NCBI RefSeq assembly: GCF_003627215.1
Contig: NZ_CP032677.1
Coordinates: 248,001 to 312,000, forward strand
Direction: 5' to 3'
Length of the DNA stretch: 64,000 nt
Source of the DNA: Pseudomonas sp. Leaf58
GTDB taxonomy: Bacteria; Pseudomonadota; Gammaproteobacteria; Pseudomonadales; Pseudomonadaceae
The translations under genes and the position numbers were made by a program. Numbering within the stretch: position 1 is the stretch's first letter; each line of letters opens with the position of its first letter. The notes under the pieces are model-generated. The model saw only the letters and a program-made list of their open reading frames with translations. It was not told where the DNA came from and ran no database searches. Positions 38,928-46,966 of the stretch are shown here, piece by piece.

Positions 38928-39642
38928 CGGCCGAGTTATCGGCCAGGCTCAGCAAATAGCCTTCGTTGCGGATAGTGAGGATTTGCGCAGTACCGGCCGG
39001 GGCGTGGCGCAGGTGCTGGCGCAGGCGGCTGACGCACATGTCCACCGAACGGTCGTCGGGCAGGTGGTCGCGGCCGAACGCACTGCGAGTCAGTTGGTCG
39101 CGAGACACCACCCGGTTGTTGGCATCCAGCAGTTCACGTAGCACGCGGTAGTCCGAGCGGGGCAGGGTCAGGGTTTCGCCATCGGGGCGGGTGAGCAGGC
39201 GCTTCACAGGCTCCAGACGAAAGCTGGCGAATAATTGAGCATCCATCGCCGCAGGCTCCTCGGCCGGGGTACCCAGGCGTTGTGGGCGGCGCAGCACAGC
39301 CTTGATCCGGGCGATCAGCTCGCGTGGCTCGAAGGGCTTGGCCAGGTAGTCGTCGGCACCCACTTCCAGGCCGATGATGCGGTCCAGCGTGCTGCCCTTG
39401 GCCGACAGCATGATCACCGCCAAACCTGGCGTGGCTTGCAACTGGCGGCACAGGCTCAGGCCGTCCTCGCCGGGCAGCATCAGGTCGAGCACCACCAGCT
39501 CTACCCTGTGCAGGGCCAACTGTTGGCGCATCTGCTCGCCGTCAGCTGCTGCTAGCACGTTATAGCCGGCATCTGTCAGGTAATCACAAAGAAGTTCGCG
39601 GATCTCGTCGTCATCGTCAACAACAAGCAGGTTTGTGCTCAT
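38920..39642 (-). CDS. OmpR-family response regulator next to a TonB receptor
   Basis: 240-residue regulator with receiver Asp53 in LVVLDLMLPGEDG, the Lys in YLAKPFEP and a winged-helix effector domain from about 140 (LTLPRSDYRVLRELL ... VDMCVSRLRQHLRH). I take ATG 39642 (MSTNLLVVDDDDEIRE) rather than the in-frame start at 39654. It is transcribed with the kinase, and divergently from the TonB receptor across 140 bp, so that promoter is the most likely target. Confidence 0.88.
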   Translation of the reverse strand: MSTNLLVVDDDDEIRELLCDYLTDAGYNVLAAADGEQMRQQLALHRVELVVLDLMLPGEDGLSLCRQLQATPGLAVIMLSAKGSTLDRIIGLEVGADDYLAKPFEPRELIARIKAVLRRPQRLGTPAEEPAAMDAQLFASFRLEPVKRLLTRPDGETLTLPRSDYRVLRELLDANNRVVSRDQLTRSAFGRDHLPDDRSVDMCVSRLRQHLRHAPAGTAQILTIRNEGYLLSLADNSADA

Positions 39643-39782
39643 GCGGAAAAACACCTGTTCGGTGAGGGCCGGTGGCGCTCGTTACGTTCAATTACATCCC
39701 CGTACAAGCCGGGTCTGGAGCCCGGAGGACCGAGCCATAGAATCCTAACAAAAAATCATCTGCAAATACGAAGCCTTCCCAA

Positions 39783-42080
39783 ATGAACTCCGAGCGAATC
39801 CCGAACGCCCTTCCTTTCATCAGCCGAGGCGGCAGCCCCCTGAAGCCGCTGGCCTTGTTCGTCACCGTGGCCATCAGTGGTGGTGCGATAGCTGCCGACG
39901 GCAAACCGCTGGAGCTGGAAGCCACGCAGATCGAAGACAGCGCCCTCTTGCCTGGCGACCAGGCCGGCCAGCTGGGTTATACGGTCGAAAGCACCCGCAG
40001 CTCCACGGGCCTGGCCCTGACGCCGCGGCAGACGCCGCAGTCAGTTAGCACCATTACTCGCCAGCAGATGGATGACCGCGCCATCCACACCATCGAGCAA
40101 GCGCTGGAAACCACCCCGGGTGTGACTGCGAGCAAGTCCGAGGTGGGCGGGCGCACCGACTACCGGGCCCGTGGCTACTCGATCAGCAACTGGAAGGTCG
40201 ATGGCTTGCAGTTTCAAGGCGGTTCCGATTTCAGCGGTGGCGGCAACGCGCTGAACATGGACCTGTACGAGCGTATCGACATCGTGCGCGGTGCCAACGG
40301 CCTGTTAGGCGGCACCGGCGACCCCTCGGCCACGGTCAACCTGATCCGCAAGGCACCGACCAGGACCTTTGGTGGCAGCGCCTATGCCACCTACGGCAGT
40401 TGGGACAAACGCCGCTTGGGCGCTGACCTCAACCTGCCGCTGTCCGAAGACGGCCGCCTGCGCTCGCGCTTGGTGATCACCCAGCAGGACGCCAACTCGT
40501 TCCGCGACAACCAGTCCGAACGCTCTCGCGCCGCGCTGGCCAATTTCGAGTTCGACCTGGACGACGCCACCACCCTCGGTGCCGGCTACCAGTACGAATA
40601 CAACAAGATCGTCGGCGGCGGTTGGGGCGCGAACATCCCCATCTGGTACCGCGACGGCAGCAAGACCGACCTGCCGCGCAGCACGAACGTGGTGCCTAGC
40701 TGGAGCTTTGGCGAGTACACCACCCGTACCGCGTTCGGCTCGCTTGAGCACCACTTCGACAACGACTGGGCGTTGAACCTGCAAGCCGCCCAGAGCACCG
40801 CCGAAACCCTCAACCACCGCGGCCTGGCCAAGGTCAACTCAGCCGGCCGTGGCAGCTACGGCGGCTACTGGGACCCAGATGGCAGCGGCGCCGTACTCAA
40901 CGGCCTGCACAGTTCTACCGACACCACCCAGCAGTCGGCGCAGATCGACCTGTCTGGCCCGTTCCAGCTGTTTGGCCGTAGCCACCAGGCAATGGTCGGC
41001 TACAACGACAGCCGCACCGTGGCCTGGTCGCCGGAATACACCTGCACCATGCTAGGCGACGGCATGGCCAGTGCGCCTGCGCTGGGCTGCCAGTTCCGCG
41101 CCAACAATGGCTTCGCGCTGACCGACTGGCGCAATGGCGTGGATGACGATTACGGCATCATCGCCTCACGCACTGGCCGCCACAGCAAGACCACCACCCG
41201 CCTGCAGGGCATGTACGCCGCCACTCGCTTGAGCATCAGCGACCCGCTGTCGGTCATCCTCGGCGTGCGCACCAGCAACTATTCGGCAACCACTCGCAGC
41301 GTCGCTGGTGCACGCAGCAGCCAGGAAGAGAACGGCATCGTCACCCCGTACCTGGGCGCGGTGTACGACCTCAACGACAACTATTCGCTGTACGCCAGCT
41401 ACACCGACATCTTCACCCCGCAAACCGCCGAAACCCGCAGCGGCAGCAAGGTCGAGCCGATTCGTGGGCAAAGCTACGAGACGGGTATCAAGGGGGAGTG
41501 GTTCGACGGGCGCCTGAACGCCTCGGCGGCGTACTTTCGCACCAAGCAGGAAAACAAGGCAGTGCTCGACGGCGACCTGACCACCCCCACCGGTGGCGAC
41601 GCCTACAAAGCCGGTTCCGGCCAGGAAACCGACGGTATCGACCTGGAAGTCGCCGGCGCCCTGACCTCCAGCTGGAACGTGTATGCCGGCTACACCTACT
41701 TGCACTTTCGCCGCCTCGACAGTGACGGCCGCAGCGACCCGTCACACCTGTTCAAGGCTTCGACCACCTATCGCCTTGCTGGTCCGCTCCAGCGCCTGAC
41801 CCTGGGCGCCGGGGTTACCGCGCAGAGCAACATCCGCGCAATATCCAGCCCAGCAGGCCAGCCGAGCCATGGCGTGAGCAACGGTGCCACTGATGTGAAT
41901 TGGTCCGGTTATGCCATATGGAATGCCATGGCCAAGTATCAGCTAACCGACGACACCAGCGTCAGCCTCAACGCCAACAACGTGTTCGACAAGCACTACT
42001 ACACCCGTTACGGGTTCTATGCCGGGGCAATCTACGGCGACCCGCGCAACCTGTCGCTAACGGTCAGCACCGCGTTCTGA
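39783..42080 (+). CDS. TonB-dependent siderophore receptor (FhuE/FpvA-like barrel)
   Basis: 765-residue outer-membrane receptor. Signal peptide to about residue 38 (Gly-Gly-Ala-Ile-Ala-Ala-Asp end). The plug has LTPRQTPQSVSTITRQQMDD, the GRTDYRARGYSISNWKVDGLQ block and IDIVRGANGLLGGTGDPSATVN. The barrel ends Leu-Thr-Val-Ser-Thr-Ala-Phe. It resembles ferric-coprogen/hydroxamate receptors such as FhuE. There is no STN signalling domain, consistent with control by the adjacent two-component pair. The ribosome site is poor at ATG 39783. No Fur box was recognised in the 140-bp upstream gap. Confidence 0.9.
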   Translation: MNSERIPNALPFISRGGSPLKPLALFVTVAISGGAIAADGKPLELEATQIEDSALLPGDQAGQLGYTVESTRSSTGLALTPRQTPQSVSTITRQQMDDRAIHTIEQALETTPGVTASKSEVGGRTDYRARGYSISNWKVDGLQFQGGSDFSGGGNALNMDLYERIDIVRGANGLLGGTGDPSATVNLIRKAPTRTFGGSAYATYGSWDKRRLGADLNLPLSEDGRLRSRLVITQQDANSFRDNQSERSRAALANFEFDLDDATTLGAGYQYEYNKIVGGGWGANIPIWYRDGSKTDLPRSTNVVPSWSFGEYTTRTAFGSLEHHFDNDWALNLQAAQSTAETLNHRGLAKVNSAGRGSYGGYWDPDGSGAVLNGLHSSTDTTQQSAQIDLSGPFQLFGRSHQAMVGYNDSRTVAWSPEYTCTMLGDGMASAPALGCQFRANNGFALTDWRNGVDDDYGIIASRTGRHSKTTTRLQGMYAATRLSISDPLSVILGVRTSNYSATTRSVAGARSSQEENGIVTPYLGAVYDLNDNYSLYASYTDIFTPQTAETRSGSKVEPIRGQSYETGIKGEWFDGRLNASAAYFRTKQENKAVLDGDLTTPTGGDAYKAGSGQETDGIDLEVAGALTSSWNVYAGYTYLHFRRLDSDGRSDPSHLFKASTTYRLAGPLQRLTLGAGVTAQSNIRAISSPAGQPSHGVSNGATDVNWSGYAIWNAMAKYQLTDDTSVSLNANNVFDKHYYTRYGFYAGAIYGDPRNLSLTVSTAF

Positions 42081-42092
42081 TCACGCGCCCGT

Positions 42093-42109
42093 GGGCCGCA
42101 AAGCGGCCC
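42093..42109. terminator. Hairpin between convergent TonB receptor and DUF3079 gene
   Basis: 7-bp stem GGGCCGC / GCGGCCC with an AAA loop in a 32-base convergent gap. Same style as the hairpin at 2354; no U-tract. Confidence 0.55.
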
Positions 42110-42112
42110 CCA

Positions 42113-42319
42113 TTACTTGGGCCTTATTGCTTGCTCTCCGTCGATCGGCTTCTCCAGCCGGTCTTCGAAGCTGTCCCAGTCTTCACCAAACAGTTCCGCC
42201 GGGTGCATGGTGCGACTCGCGCCATTGCCACAGGCCAGTTGCTTGGCCGGGCAGTACAGGTCGCAGCCCCAGCAAATGCGTTCGGGGTGGCTGGGGTTGC
42301 TGGGAAATTTCTTGGCCAT
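42113..42319 (-). CDS. DUF3079 small cysteine-rich protein
   Basis: 68-residue protein of the DUF3079 family (Met-Ala-Lys-Lys-Phe-Pro start, His-Pro-Glu-Arg-Ile-Cys-Trp-Gly-Cys-Asp core). Four cysteines (16, 19, 23 and 30) in Cys-x2-Cys-x3-Cys-x6-Cys spacing could bind zinc or an iron-sulfur cluster. The family has no known function. GAGGGA lies 8 bases before the ATG. It is divergent from moaB, and the shared 172-bp gap holds a perfect ANR-type box at a distance suited to activating this gene too. Confidence 0.85.
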   Translation of the reverse strand: MAKKFPSNPSHPERICWGCDLYCPAKQLACGNGASRTMHPAELFGEDWDSFEDRLEKPIDGEQAIRPK

Positions 42320-42377
42320 ACGGTGCTTCCCTCAGGGGTTGCCTGCCCTGAGCGTAAGCCTGATGCCTCCCTCCGGG

Positions 42378-42391
42378 TTGATCGAAATCAA
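42378..42391. promoter_or_regulatory. Perfect ANR/FNR-type box between DUF3079 gene and moaB
   Basis: TTGATCGAAATCAA matches TTGAT-N4-ATCAA in all ten positions. Centre 42384.5. Activation at -41.5 would start transcription near 42426 (66-base leader to moaB) or, leftward, near 42343 (24-base leader to the DUF3079 gene). Confidence 0.75.
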
Positions 42392-42491
42392 GCTTTGCTG
42401 CAACTACCCCGGGTGGTACCTCCTTCGAGGAATGGGCGTAACGATGTGTCCGGCCCAGGCTGCGCGCTGACATTCCCATGAGGGCGCCGCC

Positions 42492-43046
42492 ATGGCTCAC
42501 CTTGCACTCAGCGAATTCCAGGCACTGCGCATCGCCGTGCTGACCATCAGTGATACCCGCACCCTGGCCACCGATAGCTCGGGACAGACCCTGGTCGATG
42601 GCCTGCAGCAGGCAGGCCACATCCTTCAGGACCGGGCCCTGGTGCCGGACGACATCTGGCTGATCCGCGCGCGGGTATGCGCCTGGGTCGCCGACCCGCT
42701 GGTGCAGGTGGTGCTGCTGACCGGTGGCACCGGCTTTACCGCCCGCGACAATACCCCGCAAGCTGTCGAACCGTTGCTCGACAAGACCGTAGAGGGTTTC
42801 GGCGAGCTGTTTCGGCAAATATCGCTGGAAGAAATCGGTACCTCGACCCTACAGTCGCGCGCCCTGGCCGGGCTGAGCAACGGCACGCTGGTATGTTGCC
42901 TGCCGGGCTCACCGGGCGCCTGCCGCACGGGCTGGAACGAGATCCTGCGCAAGCAGCTCGACTGCCGTACCAAGCCCTGCAACTTCGTCCCCCACCTGAA
43001 GCGGTTGCCCGAACAGTCCCTGGCTACCTGTGGGAGCCGCTCATGA
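42492..43046 (+). CDS. moaB: Molybdenum cofactor biosynthesis protein MoaB
   Basis: 184-residue MogA/MoaB-fold enzyme, which adenylylates molybdopterin before metal insertion. Characteristic stretches: ALRIAVLTISDTRTLATDSSG, VVLLTGGTGFTARDNTPQAV, RQISLEEIGTSTLQSRALAG and VCCLPGSPGACRTGW. The stop overlaps the moeA start (ATGA, 43043-43046). The nearby nitrate reductase operon suggests this is the copy serving anaerobic nitrate respiration, like moaB1 of P. aeruginosa. The ANR box upstream supports that. Confidence 0.95.
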   Translation: MAHLALSEFQALRIAVLTISDTRTLATDSSGQTLVDGLQQAGHILQDRALVPDDIWLIRARVCAWVADPLVQVVLLTGGTGFTARDNTPQAVEPLLDKTVEGFGELFRQISLEEIGTSTLQSRALAGLSNGTLVCCLPGSPGACRTGWNEILRKQLDCRTKPCNFVPHLKRLPEQSLATCGSRS

Positions 43047-44275
43047 ACAGTTGCGCCTGTGGCCATGACAACCTGCGCCCAGTCGACCAGGCCATCGCCG
43101 AACTGCTGGAACAGGCCCCACGGCCTCCTGCGGTTGAGCGCGTGGCGTTGGACATGGCCCTGGGCATGATCCTCGCCGACGATATTCGCGCACCGCGCCC
43201 TGGCCCGGCCTGGGATAACAGCGCGATGGATGGTTATGCACTGCGCGCGGCAGACCTGCCCAGCGAAGGCGGCCTGTTGCCGCTGGCCGGGCGTATCGCT
43301 GCAGGTGATGCGGCGCTCGCTGAGCTGCCGGCGGGCCACGCGGTGCGTATTTTTACCGGTGCGCCACTGCCCGCTGGCGCCGACAGCGTCGTCCCGCAAG
43401 AGCAGGCCAAGGTGATGGATGACGGCGTGTGGCTGCCTGCCTGCTGGCCAGGCGACCATGTGCGCCGTTGCGGCGAGGAGTTTCGCCAAGGGGCTCGCCT
43501 GTTGGAGGCCGGGCAACGGCTGCGAGCCGCCGAGCTGGGGCTGCTGGCCAGCCAGGGCATCGCCTCGGCTGCCGTGTACCGACCATTGCGCGTGGGGTTG
43601 CTTAGCACCGGTAATGAACTGTGCACGCCGGGTGATGTGTTACGCCCTGGGCAGATTTATGACGCCAACAGCTACAGCCTGGCAGCGGCACTGCGTGGCT
43701 GGCAGTTGGAGGTTGGCGAACTCGGGCGGCTGCCGGACGACCCGCGGGCCTGTCGCGAAGCCCTGGGCAAGGCAGCTACAGACTGGGACGTGATAATGAC
43801 CTCCGGCGGCGTTTCGGTGGGCGAAGAAGACCACCTCAAGCACGCGGTCCAAGCACTGGGTGAGCTGCGCTTGTGGCGCCTGGCCATTCAGCCGGGCAAG
43901 CCGTTTGCCTTTGGCCGCATCGGCAACACCCCCTGGCTGGGTTTGCCGGGCAATCCGGTTGCCGCACTGTTGTGCTTGCAGGTGGTGGCCAGGCCGTTTC
44001 TGTTGCGCGCCCAAGGCCGCCGCGAGGTGCTGCCGCGCGCCATGCCGGTGACGGCTGGCTTCGATTGGCCGCGGTCCAACCTGCGCCGCCAGTACCTGCG
44101 GGCCTGGCTAACCTCGACCCCGGCAGGCTTGCGCGTGATCCCGCATGCCTGGCAAGGCTCGGCAATGCTCAGCGGCATGTGCAGTGCCGAAGGCCTGGCG
44201 GTGATCGAGGCCCACCGCACCTTGCGCGTCGGCGAGACCGTCGACTTCATTAGTTTCGACACCCTGGCGGCCTGA
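43043..44275 (+). CDS. moeA: Molybdopterin molybdenumtransferase MoeA
   Basis: 410-residue enzyme that inserts molybdate into adenylated molybdopterin. Seen in order: PAWDNSAMDGYALRAADL (about 53-70), IFTGAPLPAGADSVV, the MoCF_biosynth domain with VGLLSTGNELCTPGD and VIMTSGGVSVGEEDHL, then PGNPVAALLCLQV and the C-terminal domain IV. The in-frame upstream extension to 42677 lies inside moaB and is rejected. It is convergent with narL, 16 bases away. Confidence 0.95.
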   Translation: MNSCACGHDNLRPVDQAIAELLEQAPRPPAVERVALDMALGMILADDIRAPRPGPAWDNSAMDGYALRAADLPSEGGLLPLAGRIAAGDAALAELPAGHAVRIFTGAPLPAGADSVVPQEQAKVMDDGVWLPACWPGDHVRRCGEEFRQGARLLEAGQRLRAAELGLLASQGIASAAVYRPLRVGLLSTGNELCTPGDVLRPGQIYDANSYSLAAALRGWQLEVGELGRLPDDPRACREALGKAATDWDVIMTSGGVSVGEEDHLKHAVQALGELRLWRLAIQPGKPFAFGRIGNTPWLGLPGNPVAALLCLQVVARPFLLRAQGRREVLPRAMPVTAGFDWPRSNLRRQYLRAWLTSTPAGLRVIPHAWQGSAMLSGMCSAEGLAVIEAHRTLRVGETVDFISFDTLAA

Positions 44276-44291
44276 GCCGGGCGGCAGCGCG

Positions 44292-44930
44292 CTAGCGCAG
44301 GTTTTCCAAGGCCCAGACGGCGGCCTCGACGCGCGATCTCAAGCCCAGTTTGTGCAGCAGGTTCTTCACATGCACCTTCACCGTCCCCTCGGTAATGCCC
44401 AGCTTGTTGCCGATCATTTTATTGCTCAACCCCCCGGCAACCATCTTCAGCACTTGCCGTTCACGGTCGGTCAGGTCAAGCGAACTGGCGCCGTGTGAGG
44501 CCCGTAATGCCTGGGCCAGTACCGTGGTCAGCGCTGGGCTGACCACCAGGCTACCCGCCAGCAAATCGCGCAAGCGTTCAATCAGCAACTCGGGCTCCAT
44601 GTCTTTCAGCAGGTAACCGTTGGCGCCGAAACGCATGGCATCGCGTACATCCTGTTCGGCATCCGATACCGTGAACAGCAGGATGCGCCCCGCATAGCCC
44701 TGTTCGCGCAGGCGCTTGAGCGCCTCCACACCGTTGAGCTCGGGCATGTTGTTGTCCAGCACCACCAGGTCCGGTTGCAGCCGTTGCACCAGCTCGCAGG
44801 CTTCGACGCCATTGTTGGCTTCGCCGACCACCACCAGGTCGCTTTCCAGCTCGATCAGCTGGCGCAGTGCACGGCGCATCATCGGGTGGTCATCGGCCAG
44901 CAGCAGGGTATAGGGGGCAGCTACGTTCAT
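44292..44930 (-). CDS. narL: Nitrate response regulator NarL
   Basis: 212-residue NarL/FixJ-family regulator. The receiver has phospho-acceptor Asp59 in LVVLDNNMPELNG; the usual hydrophobic residue after Asp is Asn here. The Lys of GYLLKDM is present. A LuxR-type HTH ends the protein (LTDRERQVLKMVAGGLSNKMIG ... TVKVHVKNLLHKLGL). It is encoded after narX with an ATGA overlap. A perfect NarL-type operator upstream of narX/narK1 is its likely site. Confidence 0.93.
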   Translation of the reverse strand: MNVAAPYTLLLADDHPMMRRALRQLIELESDLVVVGEANNGVEACELVQRLQPDLVVLDNNMPELNGVEALKRLREQGYAGRILLFTVSDAEQDVRDAMRFGANGYLLKDMEPELLIERLRDLLAGSLVVSPALTTVLAQALRASHGASSLDLTDRERQVLKMVAGGLSNKMIGNKLGITEGTVKVHVKNLLHKLGLRSRVEAAVWALENLR

Positions 44931-46732
44931 GTGGGTGTCTCGGTTTCAGGTTGGCGCAGGAAGCCCGGGGCGAAACGCAGCCGTACCTGCGTGCCTTGAG
45001 GTGCGCGGTGGGCCAGGCTGAGCTGGCCGCCCAGGCTGCGGGCGCGCTCCTGCATGATGTTCAAGCCGTGGTGCTGGCGGCCGTCGTATTCGGGCTGCAG
45101 CCCTATGCCATCATCCTCGACCAGCAATTCGATCACTTCGCCGTCCTGGTGCAGGTGTACCCAGGCCTCGCTGGCGTGGGCATGCCGAGCACAGTTGGAC
45201 AACGCTTCACGGGCTATCTGCAATACGTGGATCTGCTCGTTGGCGCCCAGGCTGAATGCCAGCGGTTGCTGTTGCAGGCGCACGCGGATGTGGCCGCGCT
45301 CGGCAAATTCGCGTGCGGTGTCTTCCAGCGCTTGCTCCAGGCCACCGTCCTGAATTTGCAGGCGGAAAGTGGTCAGCAGTTCACGCAGTTGTCGGTAGCC
45401 ATTGTTCAAGCCGTCGCGCAATTCGTCACTGACCGCCAGCAGGGTTTCAGTCTTTTCGCCACGGCGAATCAGGGTTTGCAGGCGGCTGACCTGCAGCTTC
45501 ATGTACGACAGCGCCTGGGCCAGGGAATCATGCAGCTCACGGGCAATCGTGTTGCGCTCGTCAAGCAGCAAAAGGCGGTTTTCCCGCTCGCGTTGGCGCT
45601 CCAGCGACAGGCTGGTGCCAATCAGGTCGGCCAGCGCTTGGATCAGCTCGCGCTCCCAGCCATGCGCCGCATGCCCATCGAGAAAATACGCGCGCACGTT
45701 GCCGAGCAACATGCCTTGCGAACTGACCGGCAGGCTGAAGCGGTTGGCCAGCAACTGGCGCTGGCAACCCGGGCAATCGTTGGCAGAACACACGTCGCGC
45801 GTGCCGTCGTCGCCATGCAGGGCGATCAGCTGGGCATGCCCCGCCGCGCTTTCGCCATGTAGGCACAAGGACAAGCGCAAGCCAGGCAAGCGCTGCTGGA
45901 AGCTGGATATCAGCTCGTCCAAATGCTCGGCGCTGGTGGGCTGGGTTGCGATGCTGCGGCTGGCGTGGCACAGCAGGTCAAGGGCGGCATTGCTCTGCTC
46001 CAACTCTTGGGTTTTTTCCGCCACGCGCGAGGCCAGGGTGCTGTGTGACTGTTCGATAGCGTCGGCCATGGCATTGAAGCTGTCGGCCATCTGCCCCAGT
46101 TCGTCGCTGGAGCGATGGCGGATACGTGCATCGAGCTTGCCGGCGCGAAAGCGCTCGGTGGCGCGCACCAGTTCTTGCAGGGGGGCGATGACGCCGCTGT
46201 TCAGCTCGTACAAGCCGATCAGCAGGATGACCACGGTGATCAGCAGTGCCGCGCCCTGGATGTTCTGTTGCCAGCCCTGGCGCCGTTCGCTCTGCTTTTG
46301 CAACTGCAGGACAAAATCTTCCAGGTGGCCGACGAAGCGCTCGGCCTCCTGCTGGAACAACTGCTTGTCATTGGCCTGCAAGGCCGGCAGCAGCTGGGTT
46401 TGCCATTGCCTGAGCACGCGGGCGAAGGCTTTGCCAACCGGGCTCTGGTCGCCGTCGTCGAGCATGTGCGCAAGAGTGGGGCTTTGCAGGCGTTGCTGCA
46501 TGTCGTCGCGCAGTTGTTCGAGCACCGCCGGGGCGGCGTTGGCTTCCAGTTGCCAATCCAGGCGGTAGGTGGCCATGCGCAGGGAACCGGCGGTGTTCAT
46601 GGCGGCGGCATCGTTTTCGCTGACCCTGGCGATCATCACCGCGCTGAACGTGCTGGCCAAGCTAAGGGCGGCCAGCAGGACCACGGCTAGCCCGGCACGG
46701 GCGGGCAATGAGCTTTTCAGCCAGCGCAGCAT
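44927..46732 (-). CDS. narX: Nitrate/nitrite sensor histidine kinase NarX
   Basis: 601-residue inner-membrane sensor. After the first membrane segment (about 13-35), the nitrate-binding P-box is clear at about 41-58 (DAAAMNTAGSLRMATYRL). A helical periplasmic bundle, a second membrane segment (about 161-176), HAMP, then the NarX-type central module with Cys315, Cys320 and Cys323 follow. The HisKA_3 helix has His401 in IARELHDSLAQALSYMKL and HATPase_c ends it. First gene of narXL on the minus strand, divergent from narK1 across 234 bp. Confidence 0.94.
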   Translation of the reverse strand: MLRWLKSSLPARAGLAVVLLAALSLASTFSAVMIARVSENDAAAMNTAGSLRMATYRLDWQLEANAAPAVLEQLRDDMQQRLQSPTLAHMLDDGDQSPVGKAFARVLRQWQTQLLPALQANDKQLFQQEAERFVGHLEDFVLQLQKQSERRQGWQQNIQGAALLITVVILLIGLYELNSGVIAPLQELVRATERFRAGKLDARIRHRSSDELGQMADSFNAMADAIEQSHSTLASRVAEKTQELEQSNAALDLLCHASRSIATQPTSAEHLDELISSFQQRLPGLRLSLCLHGESAAGHAQLIALHGDDGTRDVCSANDCPGCQRQLLANRFSLPVSSQGMLLGNVRAYFLDGHAAHGWERELIQALADLIGTSLSLERQRERENRLLLLDERNTIARELHDSLAQALSYMKLQVSRLQTLIRRGEKTETLLAVSDELRDGLNNGYRQLRELLTTFRLQIQDGGLEQALEDTAREFAERGHIRVRLQQQPLAFSLGANEQIHVLQIAREALSNCARHAHASEAWVHLHQDGEVIELLVEDDGIGLQPEYDGRQHHGLNIMQERARSLGGQLSLAHRAPQGTQVRLRFAPGFLRQPETETPT

Positions 46733-46966
46733 GCTGCTACCTCCAAAGAGTGCCGGGGTGTTTATCGGTTGCCTAAGGCGCCCTGCAAATCAACCTAACA
46801 TGTTGATTTTAAACGAATAAATTGTGTTTAAAGCATCTACCACTTTAGTGGTAGCGGCCTACATGGTAGGTCAGCCGGCAGCCCATGCACCTTGATGCAG
46901 GTCAATCGGAGCCGGGTGCCATGCTCCTAGCCTGCGCGTGAAATGTCGCCCTGGAGAGCGTTCATC
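46733..46966. promoter_or_regulatory. narX-narK1 divergent control region
   Basis: 234 bases. It contains an inverted repeat AAATCAAC/GTTGATTT (46787-46794 and 46802-46809), a degenerate ANR box TTGAT-TTTA-AACGA (46803-46816, 8 of 10 positions) and the NarL palindrome at 46838-46853. The ANR centre is 78 bases from the narX ATG, so -41.5 spacing would fit a narXL start near 46768. The narK1 promoter is not resolved. Confidence 0.6.
46838..46853. promoter_or_regulatory. Perfect NarL 7-2-7 operator
   Basis: TACCACT-TT-AGTGGTA: two inverted heptamers that each fit the TACYNMT consensus, spaced by two bases, the arrangement bound by NarL and NarP. A second partial palindrome, CTACATGGTAG, follows at about 46859-46869. 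Confidence 0.8.
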
